Assembly (NCBI GenBank): GCA_016213405.1
Contig: JACRAM010000093.1
Span: forward strand, 1 to 32,730
DNA length: 32,730 nucleotides
DNA from: Bacteroidota bacterium
Lineage (GTDB): Bacteria; Bacteroidota; Bacteroidia; Palsa-948
Reading direction: 5' to 3'
Part shown: positions 19,657 to 27,683 of the stretch, piece by piece
How positions within the stretch are numbered: the stretch's first letter is position 1
Layout: each line of letters opens with the position of its first letter
Program-made: the position numbers and the translations under genes
Notes under the pieces: model-generated
What the model saw: the letters and a program-made list of their open reading frames with translations, nothing else
The model's database searches: none
Told to the model about the DNA's origin: nothing

Positions 19657-20826
19657 ATGCCTATCTATCATAAACTCGGAAAAATTCCTCAGAAGCGTCA
19701 CGTGCAATTCACCAACCCTAAGGGAACAAAAAATCATCCGTTCTATTACGAACAATTGTTCGGCACGGAAGGATTTTCAGGAATGTCTTCTTTATTATAT
19801 CACGTTCACCGCCCAACGATGGTGAAAGAAATTGTGAAGTCATACAGCGTAGAACCGAAGATAGCCGTGAAAAAAAATATCAAAGCGATGAAACTCATCG
19901 GCTTTAATGTAGAACCTGCGGATGATTTTCTTGAAAGCAGAACTCCTCTTCTTGTGAACAGCGATGTGTATCTCGGACTCGCAGCGCCAAGAAAATCTTT
20001 CCGGAATTATTTTTACAAGAATGCAGATGCAGATGAAATGCTTTTCATTCATAAAGGAACCGGAACGCTTCGCACGTTTGTCGGCAATATAAAATTTGTT
20101 GACGGAGATTATCTCATCATTCCGCGTGGAATGATTTACCAGATGGATTTCGATTCAAAGGAAAATAAAATTCTTTATCTCGAATCTTTTTCTCCGATTT
20201 ATACTCCGAAGCGTTACCGAAATCATTTCGGGCAGTTGCTCGAGCATTCTCCTTTCTGTGAACGCGATTTCAAGCTACCGAAAAATTTAGAAACGTTTGA
20301 TAAGAAAGGAAGTTTCCTGATGAAAATAAAAAAGGAAGGAATGATTCACGAAGTGGTGTACGCTTCACATCCCTTTGATGTCATTGGATGGGATGGATAT
20401 AATTTCCCCTATGGATTTTCTATTCACAACTTTGAGCCGATAACGGGAAGAGTGCATCAGCCACCTCCCGTTCATCAGACTTTTGAAACAGATAAATATG
20501 TTGTCTGCTCTTTCTGTCCGCGCTTGTATGATTATCATCCGAAATCAATTCCTGCGCCTTACAATCACAGCAACATTGACTCTGACGAAGTTTTGTATTA
20601 CGCGAACAATGAATTCATGAGCCGGAATAATATTGCGGAAGGCGACATCACGCTTCACCCGAAAGGAATTCCGCACGGACCAGCGCCCGGAGCGATGGAG
20701 CGAAGCATTGGCGCAAAAGATACCATTGAACTTGCCGTGATGGTGGATACCTTCCGTCCGCTGATGGTAACCGAAGCCGCTGTGAAAATTGATGACGGGA
20801 AATATTTTAAGAGTTGGGTAGAGTAA
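19657..20826 (+). CDS. hmgA: Homogentisate 1,2-dioxygenase
   Basis: A 389-residue non-heme iron dioxygenase that opens homogentisate to maleylacetoacetate in tyrosine and phenylalanine breakdown. It has a two-cupin layout with an N-terminal half (DEMLFIHKGTGTLRTFVGN) and a C-terminal catalytic half. Likely iron ligands lie in PYNHSNIDSDEVLYY (His and Glu near 304-311) and HPKGIPHGP (near 333-339). The segment HQPPPVHQTFE is also conserved. Length suits the shorter bacterial form (eukaryotic enzymes are ~440). No fumarylacetoacetase or HPPD gene is nearby, so the pathway must be completed elsewhere. rpiB follows 49 bp later and may be cotranscribed. Confidence 0.92.
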   Translation: MPIYHKLGKIPQKRHVQFTNPKGTKNHPFYYEQLFGTEGFSGMSSLLYHVHRPTMVKEIVKSYSVEPKIAVKKNIKAMKLIGFNVEPADDFLESRTPLLVNSDVYLGLAAPRKSFRNYFYKNADADEMLFIHKGTGTLRTFVGNIKFVDGDYLIIPRGMIYQMDFDSKENKILYLESFSPIYTPKRYRNHFGQLLEHSPFCERDFKLPKNLETFDKKGSFLMKIKKEGMIHEVVYASHPFDVIGWDGYNFPYGFSIHNFEPITGRVHQPPPVHQTFETDKYVVCSFCPRLYDYHPKSIPAPYNHSNIDSDEVLYYANNEFMSRNNIAEGDITLHPKGIPHGPAPGAMERSIGAKDTIELAVMVDTFRPLMVTEAAVKIDDGKYFKSWVE

Positions 20827-20828
20827 AC

Positions 20829-20863
20829 AAGTCAAAAGTCAAAAGTTAAAAGTCAAAAGTAAC
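20829..20863. repeat. Heptamer tandem repeat (AAGTCAA) upstream of rpiB
   Basis: Five units: AAGTCAA, AAGTCAA, AAGTTAA, AAGTCAA and a degenerate AAGTAAC, ending 12 bp before the rpiB start codon. A 7-bp unit in a leader could change spacing by slippage. Confidence 0.85.
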
Positions 20864-20875
20864 AGCCACAAAAAA

Positions 20876-21304
20876 ATGAAGATAGCATTGGGCGCAGACC
20901 ACGCAGGATTTTCTCTCAAAGAGATTCTGAAAAAATATTTACAGGGAAAGGGATTTGAAGTAGAAGATTTTGGACCGAACTCTGAGCAAAGCGTTGACTA
21001 TCCTGATTACGCGCATCCTGTAGCGAGCGCGGTAGAAAAAAAAGAAGTTGATTTTGGTTTGCTGATGTGCGGAAGCGGAAACGGAATCAACATGACTGCC
21101 AACAAACACCAGGGAATACGCTCTGCGCTCTGCTGGAATTCTGAAATTGCGAAACTAGCGCGCCAGCACAATGACGCAAACATTCTCACACTTCCCGCAC
21201 GTTTTATTGAAGAAGCCGAAGCAAAAAAATGTGTGGATGTTTTTTTCTCCACTCCGTTTGAAGGAGGAAGGCACGAAGGAAGAGTGAAGAAAATTTCCTG
21301 CTAG
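20876..21304 (+). CDS. rpiB: Ribose-5-phosphate isomerase B
   Basis: A 142-residue RpiB/LacAB-family enzyme interconverting ribose 5-phosphate and ribulose 5-phosphate in the pentose phosphate pathway. The N-terminal ADHAGFSLKE (Asp8, His9) contacts phosphate and substrate. The catalytic cysteine is Cys65 in LMCGSGNGI. NDANILTLPARFI and the C-terminal EGGRHEGRVKKI are family signatures. Length is typical. It ends in a CTAG that also gives the stop of the convergent gene. The leader carries the AAGTCAA repeat tract. Allose 6-phosphate activity is possible in this family but nothing here suggests it. Confidence 0.95.
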   Translation: MKIALGADHAGFSLKEILKKYLQGKGFEVEDFGPNSEQSVDYPDYAHPVASAVEKKEVDFGLLMCGSGNGINMTANKHQGIRSALCWNSEIAKLARQHNDANILTLPARFIEEAEAKKCVDVFFSTPFEGGRHEGRVKKISC

Positions 21305-22389
21305 TAAAAAGCATACTCGTACTTAATAATCTTAATACTTGCTTTCTGCAACTGGCGGTCAATCTGCGAGGTCATTAATTTTTTCTCATCATCGTATAAG
21401 TAAACAATCTCATCGGTCTGTGTTCCGTTCTTGAATTGCTTTTCGGCAGTTACATTTCCAGCAGCATCATAATCGTAAGTTATTTTTTCAATATTATTTC
21501 CGCTGGAGTTGTCGGTCATTGTTTTCTCGGTTAATCTTTCGTGCGCGTCATACTTATAAGTAACGCCCGAGCGAATAAAGCCCACAATAAATTCATAAGA
21601 TTCATCTATTGGTTTCCCGTCTGTGAAATTTAAAATCCCCTGCTTGTAGGGCTTGCCTTCATCATTCAGGAATTTCTTTTTTACCTGCAGGGGTGTTAAC
21701 TGTTCATATTCAAATTTTTCATCTGAAATTATTGTCTGCACTCCCAACTTGAATACTTCGCCCGGCTTGGCAATGTTGGTTTCCTTGCAGAGCGTTTGCC
21801 GGCTTACTAATCCATCTCCAAAATATTCGTAGTAAGTGGAGTTGTAAAAATTTCCAATGCAGACGCGTTTCATTTTCAGATAGCCGTTGGAGGAATAAAA
21901 AAATTCCGTGCCGAGCGTATCGTACTGGTACTGGTAGTCAATTTTTGTTTGTGATTTCTTCACCACTTTTCCGTGCTTGTTATACACTGCAGGAACTTCT
22001 ATTTCAGTTTTCTCCAGCGAAGTGATTTCATTGTAATACTGATGAACCATGTTCCCTTCCATATCAAACGCAAAAACCTGAGCCAGCCCTTTGTCGCGGA
22101 TGATTTCTCCATCAGGTTTGTCTACCACGCTGGCAGAAATGGTTTTTATTTTATTCTGCTTGATAAAAATTCGGTTGAACTTTGGTTCGTTTGTGTAAAT
22201 TTCGTAGGGTGAAGGAGCGATGATTTGAGAATGGAGGCCCATCCCCGACCCTTCCCAAAGGGAAGGGAGTAAAAAAATAATTACTGCAAAATGTAAAAAG
22301 GATTTTGTCCTCTCCCCTTGGGGGAGAGTTAGAGAGGGGCTCTCATTTGCTTTAGTGCTTCGCTTGTATTTTCCGTTGGTAGTTTGCAT
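21301..22389 (-). CDS. Putative exported protein with YD-like repeats; N-terminus altered by repeat DNA
   Basis: A protein of up to 362 residues. The C-terminal half has YD/RHS-like strands: [50 protein letters not shown] and [10 protein letters not shown], suggesting a repetitive beta structure. The N-terminal region contains a hydrophobic export-signal core, [14 protein letters not shown]...HSQ. Two palindromic elements disturb it: one just before the core ([10 protein letters not shown]) and one inside it (SLWEGSGMG). The only ATG that reads through is at 22389, overlapping yyaL by 61 bp; an original start just before KSFLHF seems lost to the first insertion. Export may be impaired. Function unknown. 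Confidence 0.7.
   Translation of the reverse strand: MQTTNGKYKRSTKANESPSLTLPQGERTKSFLHFAVIIFLLPSLWEGSGMGLHSQIIAPSPYEIYTNEPKFNRIFIKQNKIKTISASVVDKPDGEIIRDKGLAQVFAFDMEGNMVHQYYNEITSLEKTEIEVPAVYNKHGKVVKKSQTKIDYQYQYDTLGTEFFYSSNGYLKMKRVCIGNFYNSTYYEYFGDGLVSRQTLCKETNIAKPGEVFKLGVQTIISDEKFEYEQLTPLQVKKKFLNDEGKPYKQGILNFTDGKPIDESYEFIVGFIRSGVTYKYDAHERLTEKTMTDNSSGNNIEKITYDYDAAGNVTAEKQFKNGTQTDEIVYLYDDEKKLMTSQIDRQLQKASIKIIKYEYAFY
22232..22343. repeat. Pair of inverted GC-rich palindromic half-elements
   Basis: Left half: GAGGCCCATCCCCGA then CCCTTCCC-AAA-GGGAAGGG (22249-22267). Right half, inverted: CTCTCCCC-TTG-GGGGAGAG (22310-22328) then TTAGAGAGGGGCTC. The 3' end of yyaL (APL-stop) and the 5' end of the next gene are both written in this DNA. 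Confidence 0.8.
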
Positions 22390-24344
22390 GTTTTGTTTTC
22401 GCAGATGTAAATTAACGTTTTGCCTTCAACAAACTTGCCCTGAAGCAAAGATAATTTACTCAACGCTTTTGTTCCTGTAAAGATTGCATTAGGAATAAAG
22501 TGTTCCGAAAGCTCTTTTCTTTTTTCATCAACAGAGTTGCCAACAATGGCAATCTCGTAAAACGGCTGAGTGAAGTGAAGCATCAGCATTGCCCAGTTGG
22601 AATAAGCCGAGCCATACGAGGGAATCTCATTCTGAACTTGTTTCAACATTTTTTCAGATATCTCAAGATAATTTGTCTCATCAAAATATTTTCCAAGATA
22701 AAAAAGCGAAAGTGCCATCGAGGAATTAGAAGAAGGAATCACGTTATCCTGAATTTCCATTTTGCGTGCGATGAGTTGCGAATCCCAATCAGAAGTGAAA
22801 TAAAACATTGCCGAACTTGAATCGTGAAAATGTTTCAGCGTGTAATGAGCAAGTGACTTTGCTTTGTTCAGCCATTGCTCGTCAAATGTTATTTGATAAA
22901 GTGAAATGAATGCTTCAATGGTCAAAGAGTAATCTTCGAGAAAGCCATTAATGTTTTTTGAATGAAATAGTCCGCCATCTTCTCTTGAAAGATTTTTCAG
23001 AATATAATTTGCACACCTCAAAGCCGAATTCAGAAATTCCTTTTCGTGAAATACCGAATAGGCATCTGCATATCCTTTTATCATTAATGCATTCCACGAG
23101 GCGAGAATTTTATTGTCAAGTCCGGGTTTGATTCTTTTTTCTCGAACAACAAGGACTTTCTTTTTCAGTTCTGAAATTTTATTTTGAAATTCCTCAACAG
23201 ACATGCCATATCGCTTTGCTACTTCTTCATCAGATTGTTTTCGGAGAAGGATATAATACTCTTCTTCCCAATATCCAATCTCGTTCACATTAAAATAATC
23301 TGCAAACAATTTTGTGTCATCTCCAAGAAGACTTTGCAGTTCTGCTATTGTCCACACATAATATTTCCCTTCTTCTCCTTCAGAGTCTGCATCCAGTGCA
23401 GAATAAAAGGCACCATCCGGAGAAGTCATTTCTCTTTTTACAAATTCCAGCGTTTCGTAAACAGTTTGTTTGTAAAGCGGATTCTTGGTCAGCTGATATG
23501 CTTCGGAATAAAGTGAAACCAGTTGCGCATTGTCGTACAACATTTTTTCAAAGTGCGGAACCTTCCATGTTCCATCGGTTGAGTAGCGGGCGAATCCTCC
23601 GCCAATCTGGTCATAGATTCCACCATACGCCATTTTTTCCAGTGTGAGATTTATGTGCCTGAGAAGTGAAATATCTTTTGTGAAATAATAATGTCTCAAA
23701 AGAAATTGATAATTATTCGGCAGCGGGAATTTCGGAACACGGTTAGCTCCGCCTTCAATAGTATCAAAACGTTTCTGCCAATTCTCATAGCAGATATTCA
23801 AAATTTCTTTTGTGAATGCGGGCTTCTCCGTGAATGCAGGAATCAATTCTGATTTTTTTACAGCACTAGTAAGTTCCTCTGCATATTGAAAAACTTTTTC
23901 GGGTTCGTTCTTGAAATAATCTGCGAGCGTCTGCAAAATTTTCATCCATTGCTCTTTTTGAAAATAAGTTCCACCGTAAATCGGTCTGCCATCGGGAAGT
24001 GTAAAACAATTGAGTGGCCAGCCACCGCTTCCGGTCATGATCTGAACTGCAGACATATAAACGCTGTCAACATCCGGTCTTTCTTCCCGGTCAACTTTTA
24101 TGCAGACGAAATATTCATTCATCATTTTCGCCACAACTTCATCTTCAAAGCTTTCGTGTTCCATCACATGACACCAATGACAAGCAGAATATCCAATGCT
24201 GACAAGCACCAATTTATTTTCTGCCTTTGCTTTAGCAAACGCCTCATCACTCCACGGGAACCAATCCACAGGATTCCGCGCGTGCTGTAATAAATACGGA
24301 CTTGATTCGTGAATAAGTCTATTTGAAAAAAATTTCTCTGTCAT
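22329..24344 (-). CDS. YyaL/DUF255 protein (thioredoxin-like plus six-hairpin domain)
   Basis: A 671-residue protein of the YyaL / spermatogenesis-associated protein 20 family. Residues 1-160 are the DUF255 thioredoxin-fold domain: [20 protein letters not shown], the redox-type motif CHWCH (Cys55, Cys58), [19 protein letters not shown] and [20 protein letters not shown]. The rest is an alpha/alpha-barrel of the glycosidase-like kind ([34 protein letters not shown]). The true activity of the family is not settled. The last residues (APL) and stop codon derive from a palindromic repeat. The upstream region is another dispersed repeat that supplies a TATATTTG box. Confidence 0.92.
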   Translation of the reverse strand: MTEKFFSNRLIHESSPYLLQHARNPVDWFPWSDEAFAKAKAENKLVLVSIGYSACHWCHVMEHESFEDEVVAKMMNEYFVCIKVDREERPDVDSVYMSAVQIMTGSGGWPLNCFTLPDGRPIYGGTYFQKEQWMKILQTLADYFKNEPEKVFQYAEELTSAVKKSELIPAFTEKPAFTKEILNICYENWQKRFDTIEGGANRVPKFPLPNNYQFLLRHYYFTKDISLLRHINLTLEKMAYGGIYDQIGGGFARYSTDGTWKVPHFEKMLYDNAQLVSLYSEAYQLTKNPLYKQTVYETLEFVKREMTSPDGAFYSALDADSEGEEGKYYVWTIAELQSLLGDDTKLFADYFNVNEIGYWEEEYYILLRKQSDEEVAKRYGMSVEEFQNKISELKKKVLVVREKRIKPGLDNKILASWNALMIKGYADAYSVFHEKEFLNSALRCANYILKNLSREDGGLFHSKNINGFLEDYSLTIEAFISLYQITFDEQWLNKAKSLAHYTLKHFHDSSSAMFYFTSDWDSQLIARKMEIQDNVIPSSNSSMALSLFYLGKYFDETNYLEISEKMLKQVQNEIPSYGSAYSNWAMLMLHFTQPFYEIAIVGNSVDEKRKELSEHFIPNAIFTGTKALSKLSLLQGKFVEGKTLIYICENKTCKLPTENTSEALKQMRAPL

Positions 24345-24350
24345 TCTATA

Positions 24351-24440
24351 TTGGGCTGAAGCCCTTAATATATGTGGATATTCATAGCCACGACCTTAAG
24401 GTCGTGGCAAATATAAATACAATAACAGGGGCTTTAGCCA
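24351..24440. repeat. Three-hairpin dispersed repeat in the yyaL leader
   Basis: A 90-bp stretch with GGGCTGAAGCCC (24353-24364), a perfect 22-nt palindrome at 24387-24408 (GCCACGACC...GGTCGTGGC) and GGGGCTTTAGCC (about 24429-24439). Different in sequence from the GC-rich family. It looks like a REP or MITE-type unit. Confidence 0.7.
24408..24415 (-). promoter_or_regulatory. -7 box TATATTTG for yyaL, inside the repeat
   Basis: A perfect TAnnTTTG on the minus strand overlapping the edge of the 22-nt palindrome by one base, 64 bp before the yyaL ATG. If used, the transcript leader would fold into the palindrome hairpin. Confidence 0.4.
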
Positions 24441-24449
24441 AACAAAATT

Positions 24450-24950
24450 TCACTTGGAAAGCGAAACTGTTTTCTTCAATTCGATTGGAAATTTTTTCTT
24501 GTAAAACCATTTACCGACTTTCACATCTCCTTTCAACGAGAGCGCAGCGCTTTTTGAAGAAACCATCGGAAGAATTTTTGCGATGTCTCCAAATCCAAGT
24601 TTTGAAAAATCTGATTTGATATGAAACGTAGAAGTGTGTTCGCCCTTTGCTTTTATTTTTGTTTTCTTCGTCAGTTTCACATGTCCTGCATTAATATCAT
24701 TTACGTTCGCATCAAATGACGAAGGAAAAACATTTACGCTTACCGAATTCGGGTTATTAATCTTCATGTCGAAATCAAATTCAACCCCTTCTTTCGTTAA
24801 ACTGATAAGTTTTACATTGCTGACTCCGCTAATAGTCACCGGCTGAATTTCTTTACAGGAAGAAAAAAACAAGAATAAAAAAAGAAGCCCCACTCCAACT
24901 CTACCCAAAGGGAAGAGAGAAATAAAAGTAGGGATAGATATTTTTTTCAT
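24450..24950 (-). CDS. LEA14-like (LEA type 2) lipoprotein
   Basis: A 166-residue predicted lipoprotein: signal with hydrophobic core LLFLFLFF and lipobox FSSC (Cys32). The mature part is a single LEA-2/WHy-type beta-sandwich: VSNVKLISLTKEGVEFDFDM, then the hallmark INNPNSVSVNV, later GEHTSTFHIKSDFSKLG. Family members are linked to desiccation or envelope stress, but the exact role is unknown. The signal peptide contains LFPLGRVGVG, encoded by a palindromic half-element, so the hydrophobic core is displaced from the basic N-terminus (MKKIS). The DNA from 24884 to 24993 is a compound palindromic element that encloses the start codon. Confidence 0.82.
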   Translation of the reverse strand: MKKISIPTFISLFPLGRVGVGLLFLFLFFSSCKEIQPVTISGVSNVKLISLTKEGVEFDFDMKINNPNSVSVNVFPSSFDANVNDINAGHVKLTKKTKIKAKGEHTSTFHIKSDFSKLGFGDIAKILPMVSSKSAALSLKGDVKVGKWFYKKKFPIELKKTVSLSK

Positions 24951-24993
24951 GTGTTACTTTCCCTTCCCTTTGGGAAGGGTTAGGGATGGGCTT
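24884..24993. repeat. Pair of inverted palindromic half-elements around the LEA gene start
   Basis: Outer arms AAGCCC (24885-24890) and GGGCTT (24987-24992) enclose CTCTACCC-AAA-GGGAAGAG (about 24899-24917) and CCCTTCCC-TTT-GGGAAGGG (24961-24979). The LEA start codon (24950) lies between the halves; the dipeptidase stop is at the right edge. Confidence 0.75.
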
Positions 24994-26367
24994 CTACTTC
25001 ATTCCTTCCGCATAGTACTTAAAGAAAAGCGGAATCGTCTCAATCCCTTTGAAGTAATTGAACAAACCATAGCACTCATCGGGAGAATGGATGTTGTCAG
25101 AATCCAACCCAAATCCCATGAGTACGGTTTTTATCTTGAGTTCTTTTTCAAAGAGAGCAACAATCGGAATGCTTCCGCCTGAACGAACCGGAATTGGTTT
25201 CTTGCCAAACGTATCCTGCATTGCCTGACTCGCAGCTTTGTAGGCAACGGAATCGGTTGGAGTAACACATCCTTCTCCGCCATGAAGCGCAGTCACTTTT
25301 ACTTTCACCGATTTCGGAGCAATCTTCTTAAAATGTTTTTCAAAAAGTTTTCCGATTTTATCTGAATTCTGGTGCGGAACAAGTCGCATAGAAATTTTCG
25401 CAAACGCTTTTGAAGGAAGAACTGTTTTTGCTCCTTCGCCCTGATATCCTCCCCAGATTCCATTTAATTCTAAAGTCGGACGGATGGAAGTTTGTTCGGT
25501 TGCAGAATATCCTTTTTCTCCTCTTAAATCTGCAACGCCTAAATCTTTCATGTACGCTTTTTTGCTGAAGGGTGCTTTTGCCATTTCGGCTCTTTCTTTT
25601 TTGCTGACAATCTCCACATCTTTATAAAAACCGGGAATAGTAATTTTTCCGTTCTTATCTTTCATGGAAACAATCATCTCTGCAAGAACTGATATTGGAT
25701 TTCCCACCGCGCCTCCGTAAACTCCTGAATGCAAATCGCGGTTCGGTCCGGTCACTTCTACTTCCATATAAGCAAGTCCGCGTAAGCCGACCGTTATAGA
25801 CGGAATATCATTTGCGAGAATGCTCGTATCAGAAATCAACACCACATCCGCTTTTAATTTTTCTTTATTTGCCTTTACAAAGTTTCCAAGATTAGCAGAG
25901 CCCACTTCTTCTTCGCCTTCAATCATGAACTTCACATTGCAGGGGAGTGAATTTGTTTTCATCATCGCTTCAAATGCTTTCACGTGCATGTACACTTGCC
26001 CTTTATCATCACAGGAACCGCGCGCGTAGATTTTATCATTCTTGATTGCGGGTTCAAACGGTGGAGAAGTCCACAAGTTGAGCGGATCAGCGGGCTGAAC
26101 ATCGTAATGTCCGTACACAAGAACCGTTGGAAGAGATGAATTAATTATTTTTTCTCCATATACGATCGGATAGCCGGGAGTAGCACATATTTCTACTTTA
26201 TCCGCTCCAGCGGCAACCAATTTTTCTTTTACGACATCGGCAGTACGAAGAACATCCGCTTTATATTTCGGATCTGCGCTGATAGATGGAATGCGGAGCA
26301 AATCCAGAAGTTCATTGAGAAAACGGTCTTTGTTGGCTGCGATGTAAGAGTTGATTTGTGTAGGCAT
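24994..26367 (-). CDS. M20-family dipeptidase
   Basis: A 457-residue zinc dipeptidase of the M20 (ArgE/DapE/carboxypeptidase G2) superfamily, dipeptidase/CNDP-like branch, probably cytoplasmic. Metal-site motifs are VYGHYDVQP (first His), RGSCDDKGQ (bridging Asp), EGEEEVGS (catalytic Glu) and, near the end, GLDSDNIHSPDE (last His). The dimerisation lid lies between about 200 and 350. Start at 26367 (MPTQINSYIAAN) is chosen because the longer frame from 26412 (MPSPEGTPSELK) is written in palindromic repeat DNA. The substrate is likely a dipeptide or beta-Ala peptide. The gene is divergent from hemH. Confidence 0.92.
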   Translation of the reverse strand: MPTQINSYIAANKDRFLNELLDLLRIPSISADPKYKADVLRTADVVKEKLVAAGADKVEICATPGYPIVYGEKIINSSLPTVLVYGHYDVQPADPLNLWTSPPFEPAIKNDKIYARGSCDDKGQVYMHVKAFEAMMKTNSLPCNVKFMIEGEEEVGSANLGNFVKANKEKLKADVVLISDTSILANDIPSITVGLRGLAYMEVEVTGPNRDLHSGVYGGAVGNPISVLAEMIVSMKDKNGKITIPGFYKDVEIVSKKERAEMAKAPFSKKAYMKDLGVADLRGEKGYSATEQTSIRPTLELNGIWGGYQGEGAKTVLPSKAFAKISMRLVPHQNSDKIGKLFEKHFKKIAPKSVKVKVTALHGGEGCVTPTDSVAYKAASQAMQDTFGKKPIPVRSGGSIPIVALFEKELKIKTVLMGFGLDSDNIHSPDECYGLFNYFKGIETIPLFFKYYAEGMK

Positions 26368-26381
26368 GGTAAATGATTTTA

Positions 26382-26404
26382 GCTCCGAAGGAGTCCCTTC
26401 GGGA
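26382..26404. repeat. 23-bp repeat, inverted copy of one inside hemH
   Basis: GCTCCGAAGGAGTCCCTTC plus GGGA is the exact reverse complement of 26856-26878. It contains the short palindrome CTCCGAAGGAG. This copy is intergenic, 15 bp upstream of the dipeptidase start. Confidence 0.75.
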
Positions 26405-26430
26405 GAGGGCAAACGTAAGAAAAAAACATC

Positions 26431-26503
26431 AGGTAATCAGTGATTAGTAATCGGTTATCAGGGTGTATTTTACTATCCACCGGTAACTGATTACTGATAA
26501 CCA
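26431..26503. repeat. AT-rich inverted repeat (GGTTATCAG / CTGATAACC) upstream of hemH
   Basis: The left side reads GTAATCAGTGATTAGTAATC then GGTTATCAGG; the right side reads CCGGTAACTGATTACTGATA then ACC. The units resemble the GTAATCGG repeats at 27640 and 28298, so this is probably a third locus of the same family. Confidence 0.55.
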
Positions 26504-26512
26504 TTGTGTTTG

Positions 26513-26520
26513 TACATTCG
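26513..26520 (+). promoter_or_regulatory. -7 box TACATTCG for hemH
   Basis: TAnnTTCG 8 bp before the ATG at 26529, which would give a very short leader. Confidence 0.4.
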
Positions 26521-26528
26521 CATTTATT

Positions 26529-27644
26529 ATGAAAAAAGGTGTTTTGCTTATCAATCTCGGCTCTCCTGATTCTCCTTCTGTGAAGGATGTTAGAAAATAT
26601 CTCAAGCAGTTTCTGAACGACCCATTTGTAATTGACATAAACCCTATAGCAAGATTTTGTCTGGTGAACTTTATTATTGTTCCAACACGTTCGAAGAATT
26701 CCGCCAAACTTTATGAAGCCATCTGGACGAAAGAAGGTTCGCCCCTGATTGTTCACAGCAAAAAGCAAAAGGAGCTTCTTCAAAAGAGCCTCACCCCTAA
26801 CCCCTCTCCTGCAGGAGAGGGGAACAAATACATTGTCGAACTCGGAATGCGCTATTCCCGAAGGGACTCCTTCGGAGCAAGTCCAAGCATTGAAAGTGCC
26901 TTGAAGAATCTAAAGGAGAAAAATGTTTCAGAGATAATTGTCCTTCCGCTTTATCCGCAATACGCAACATCCTCTACAAAATCTTCTGTGGAAGAAGTGA
27001 AGCGAATAATCAGGAAAGGAAAGTATCCACCCGTAAAATTTATTGAGAAATTTTATGACGATGAAAATTATATTGAGGCAATGGCGGATGTTGCGAAGAA
27101 ATACATAGCCCCCCCTCCCCCCGAAGGGGGGAAAACAGGCGAAAGTGTTTTTGATTTCCCCCTTCGGGGGATTGAGGGGGCTTGGGATTTCTTCATTTTC
27201 AGTTATCACGGTTTGCCCGAAAGGCAAATCACAAAAGAATCATCGCATTGCAAAATCAATAATGAGTGTTGTTCTTCCATAAACGAACACAATAAACTCT
27301 GCTACCGCGCAGGTTGTTTTGAAACTACAAGGCGGCTTGCTCAAAAATTAAACATCCCGAAAGAAAAATATACTATATCCTTTCAATCGCGCCTCGATGA
27401 TAAGTGGCTGAAACCGTATTCGGATAAAGTGATTGAGGAAAAAGCAAAGCAAGGCATAAAAAAAATTCTTGTCTTCTCCCCTGCTTTTGTTGCCGATTGC
27501 CTGGAAACCATTTATGAAATCGGAACAGAATACAATTACATCTTCAAAAATCACGGAGGAGAAAAACTACAATTAGTGGAATCGCTGAATGAAAATCCGA
27601 AGTGGATTGAGGCGCTGAGAAATATGGTAATCGGTGAACAGTAA
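26529..27644 (+). CDS. hemH: Ferrochelatase with three repeat-encoded inserts
   Basis: A 371-residue ferrochelatase, the enzyme that puts iron into protoporphyrin (or coproporphyrin) in heme synthesis. The N-terminus has VLLINLGSPDSPSVKDVRKY and FLNDPFVIDI. The core has VLPLYPQYATSST and FIFSYHGLPERQ with the metal-binding His near residue 225. The C-terminal half has SFQSRLDDKWLKPYSD and the VFSPAFVADCLETIYEI stretch with the conserved Glu. Typical bacterial length is about 320-345. The excess comes from three palindromic elements read in frame: LTPNPSPAGEG (near 88-98), SRRDSFGA (near 109-116) and PPPPEGGK...FPLRGIEGA (near 194-218). All lie between, not in, conserved motifs. Confidence 0.95.
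   Translation: MKKGVLLINLGSPDSPSVKDVRKYLKQFLNDPFVIDINPIARFCLVNFIIVPTRSKNSAKLYEAIWTKEGSPLIVHSKKQKELLQKSLTPNPSPAGEGNKYIVELGMRYSRRDSFGASPSIESALKNLKEKNVSEIIVLPLYPQYATSSTKSSVEEVKRIIRKGKYPPVKFIEKFYDDENYIEAMADVAKKYIAPPPPEGGKTGESVFDFPLRGIEGAWDFFIFSYHGLPERQITKESSHCKINNECCSSINEHNKLCYRAGCFETTRRLAQKLNIPKEKYTISFQSRLDDKWLKPYSDKVIEEKAKQGIKKILVFSPAFVADCLETIYEIGTEYNYIFKNHGGEKLQLVESLNENPKWIEALRNMVIGEQ
26801..26822. repeat. Palindromic half-element inside hemH (first)
   Basis: A perfect 22-nt palindrome (CCCCTCTCCTG / CAGGAGAGGGG) with the arm CTCACCCCTAA before it. Same stem as in ispG at 18646 apart from the loop. It is read in frame as LTPNPSPAGEG. Confidence 0.8.
26856..26878. repeat. 23-bp repeat inside hemH (second)
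   Basis: TCCCGAAGGGACTCCTTCGG plus AGC, an inverted copy of 26382-26404. It adds eight codons between GMRY and the PSIESAL helix. Confidence 0.75.
27108..27185. repeat. Compound palindromic element inside hemH (third)
   Basis: Arms AGCCCCC and GGGGGCT enclose CCCCCCGAAGGGGGG (27117-27131) and CCCCCTTCGGGGG (27159-27171). The length is 78 nt, divisible by three, adding about 26 codons just before the conserved WDFFIFSYHG strand. Same design as the gcvP element at 2561. Confidence 0.8.
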
Positions 27645-27658
27645 TCGGTAATCGGTTG
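27640..27658. repeat. 19-bp direct repeat, left of the DUF433/DUF5615 module
   Basis: AGTAATCGGTAATCGGTTG, identical to 28298-28316. It overlaps the hemH stop codon region. Confidence 0.8.
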
Positions 27659-27683
27659 GTGGTTACAGCAGATAATGCAGGCA

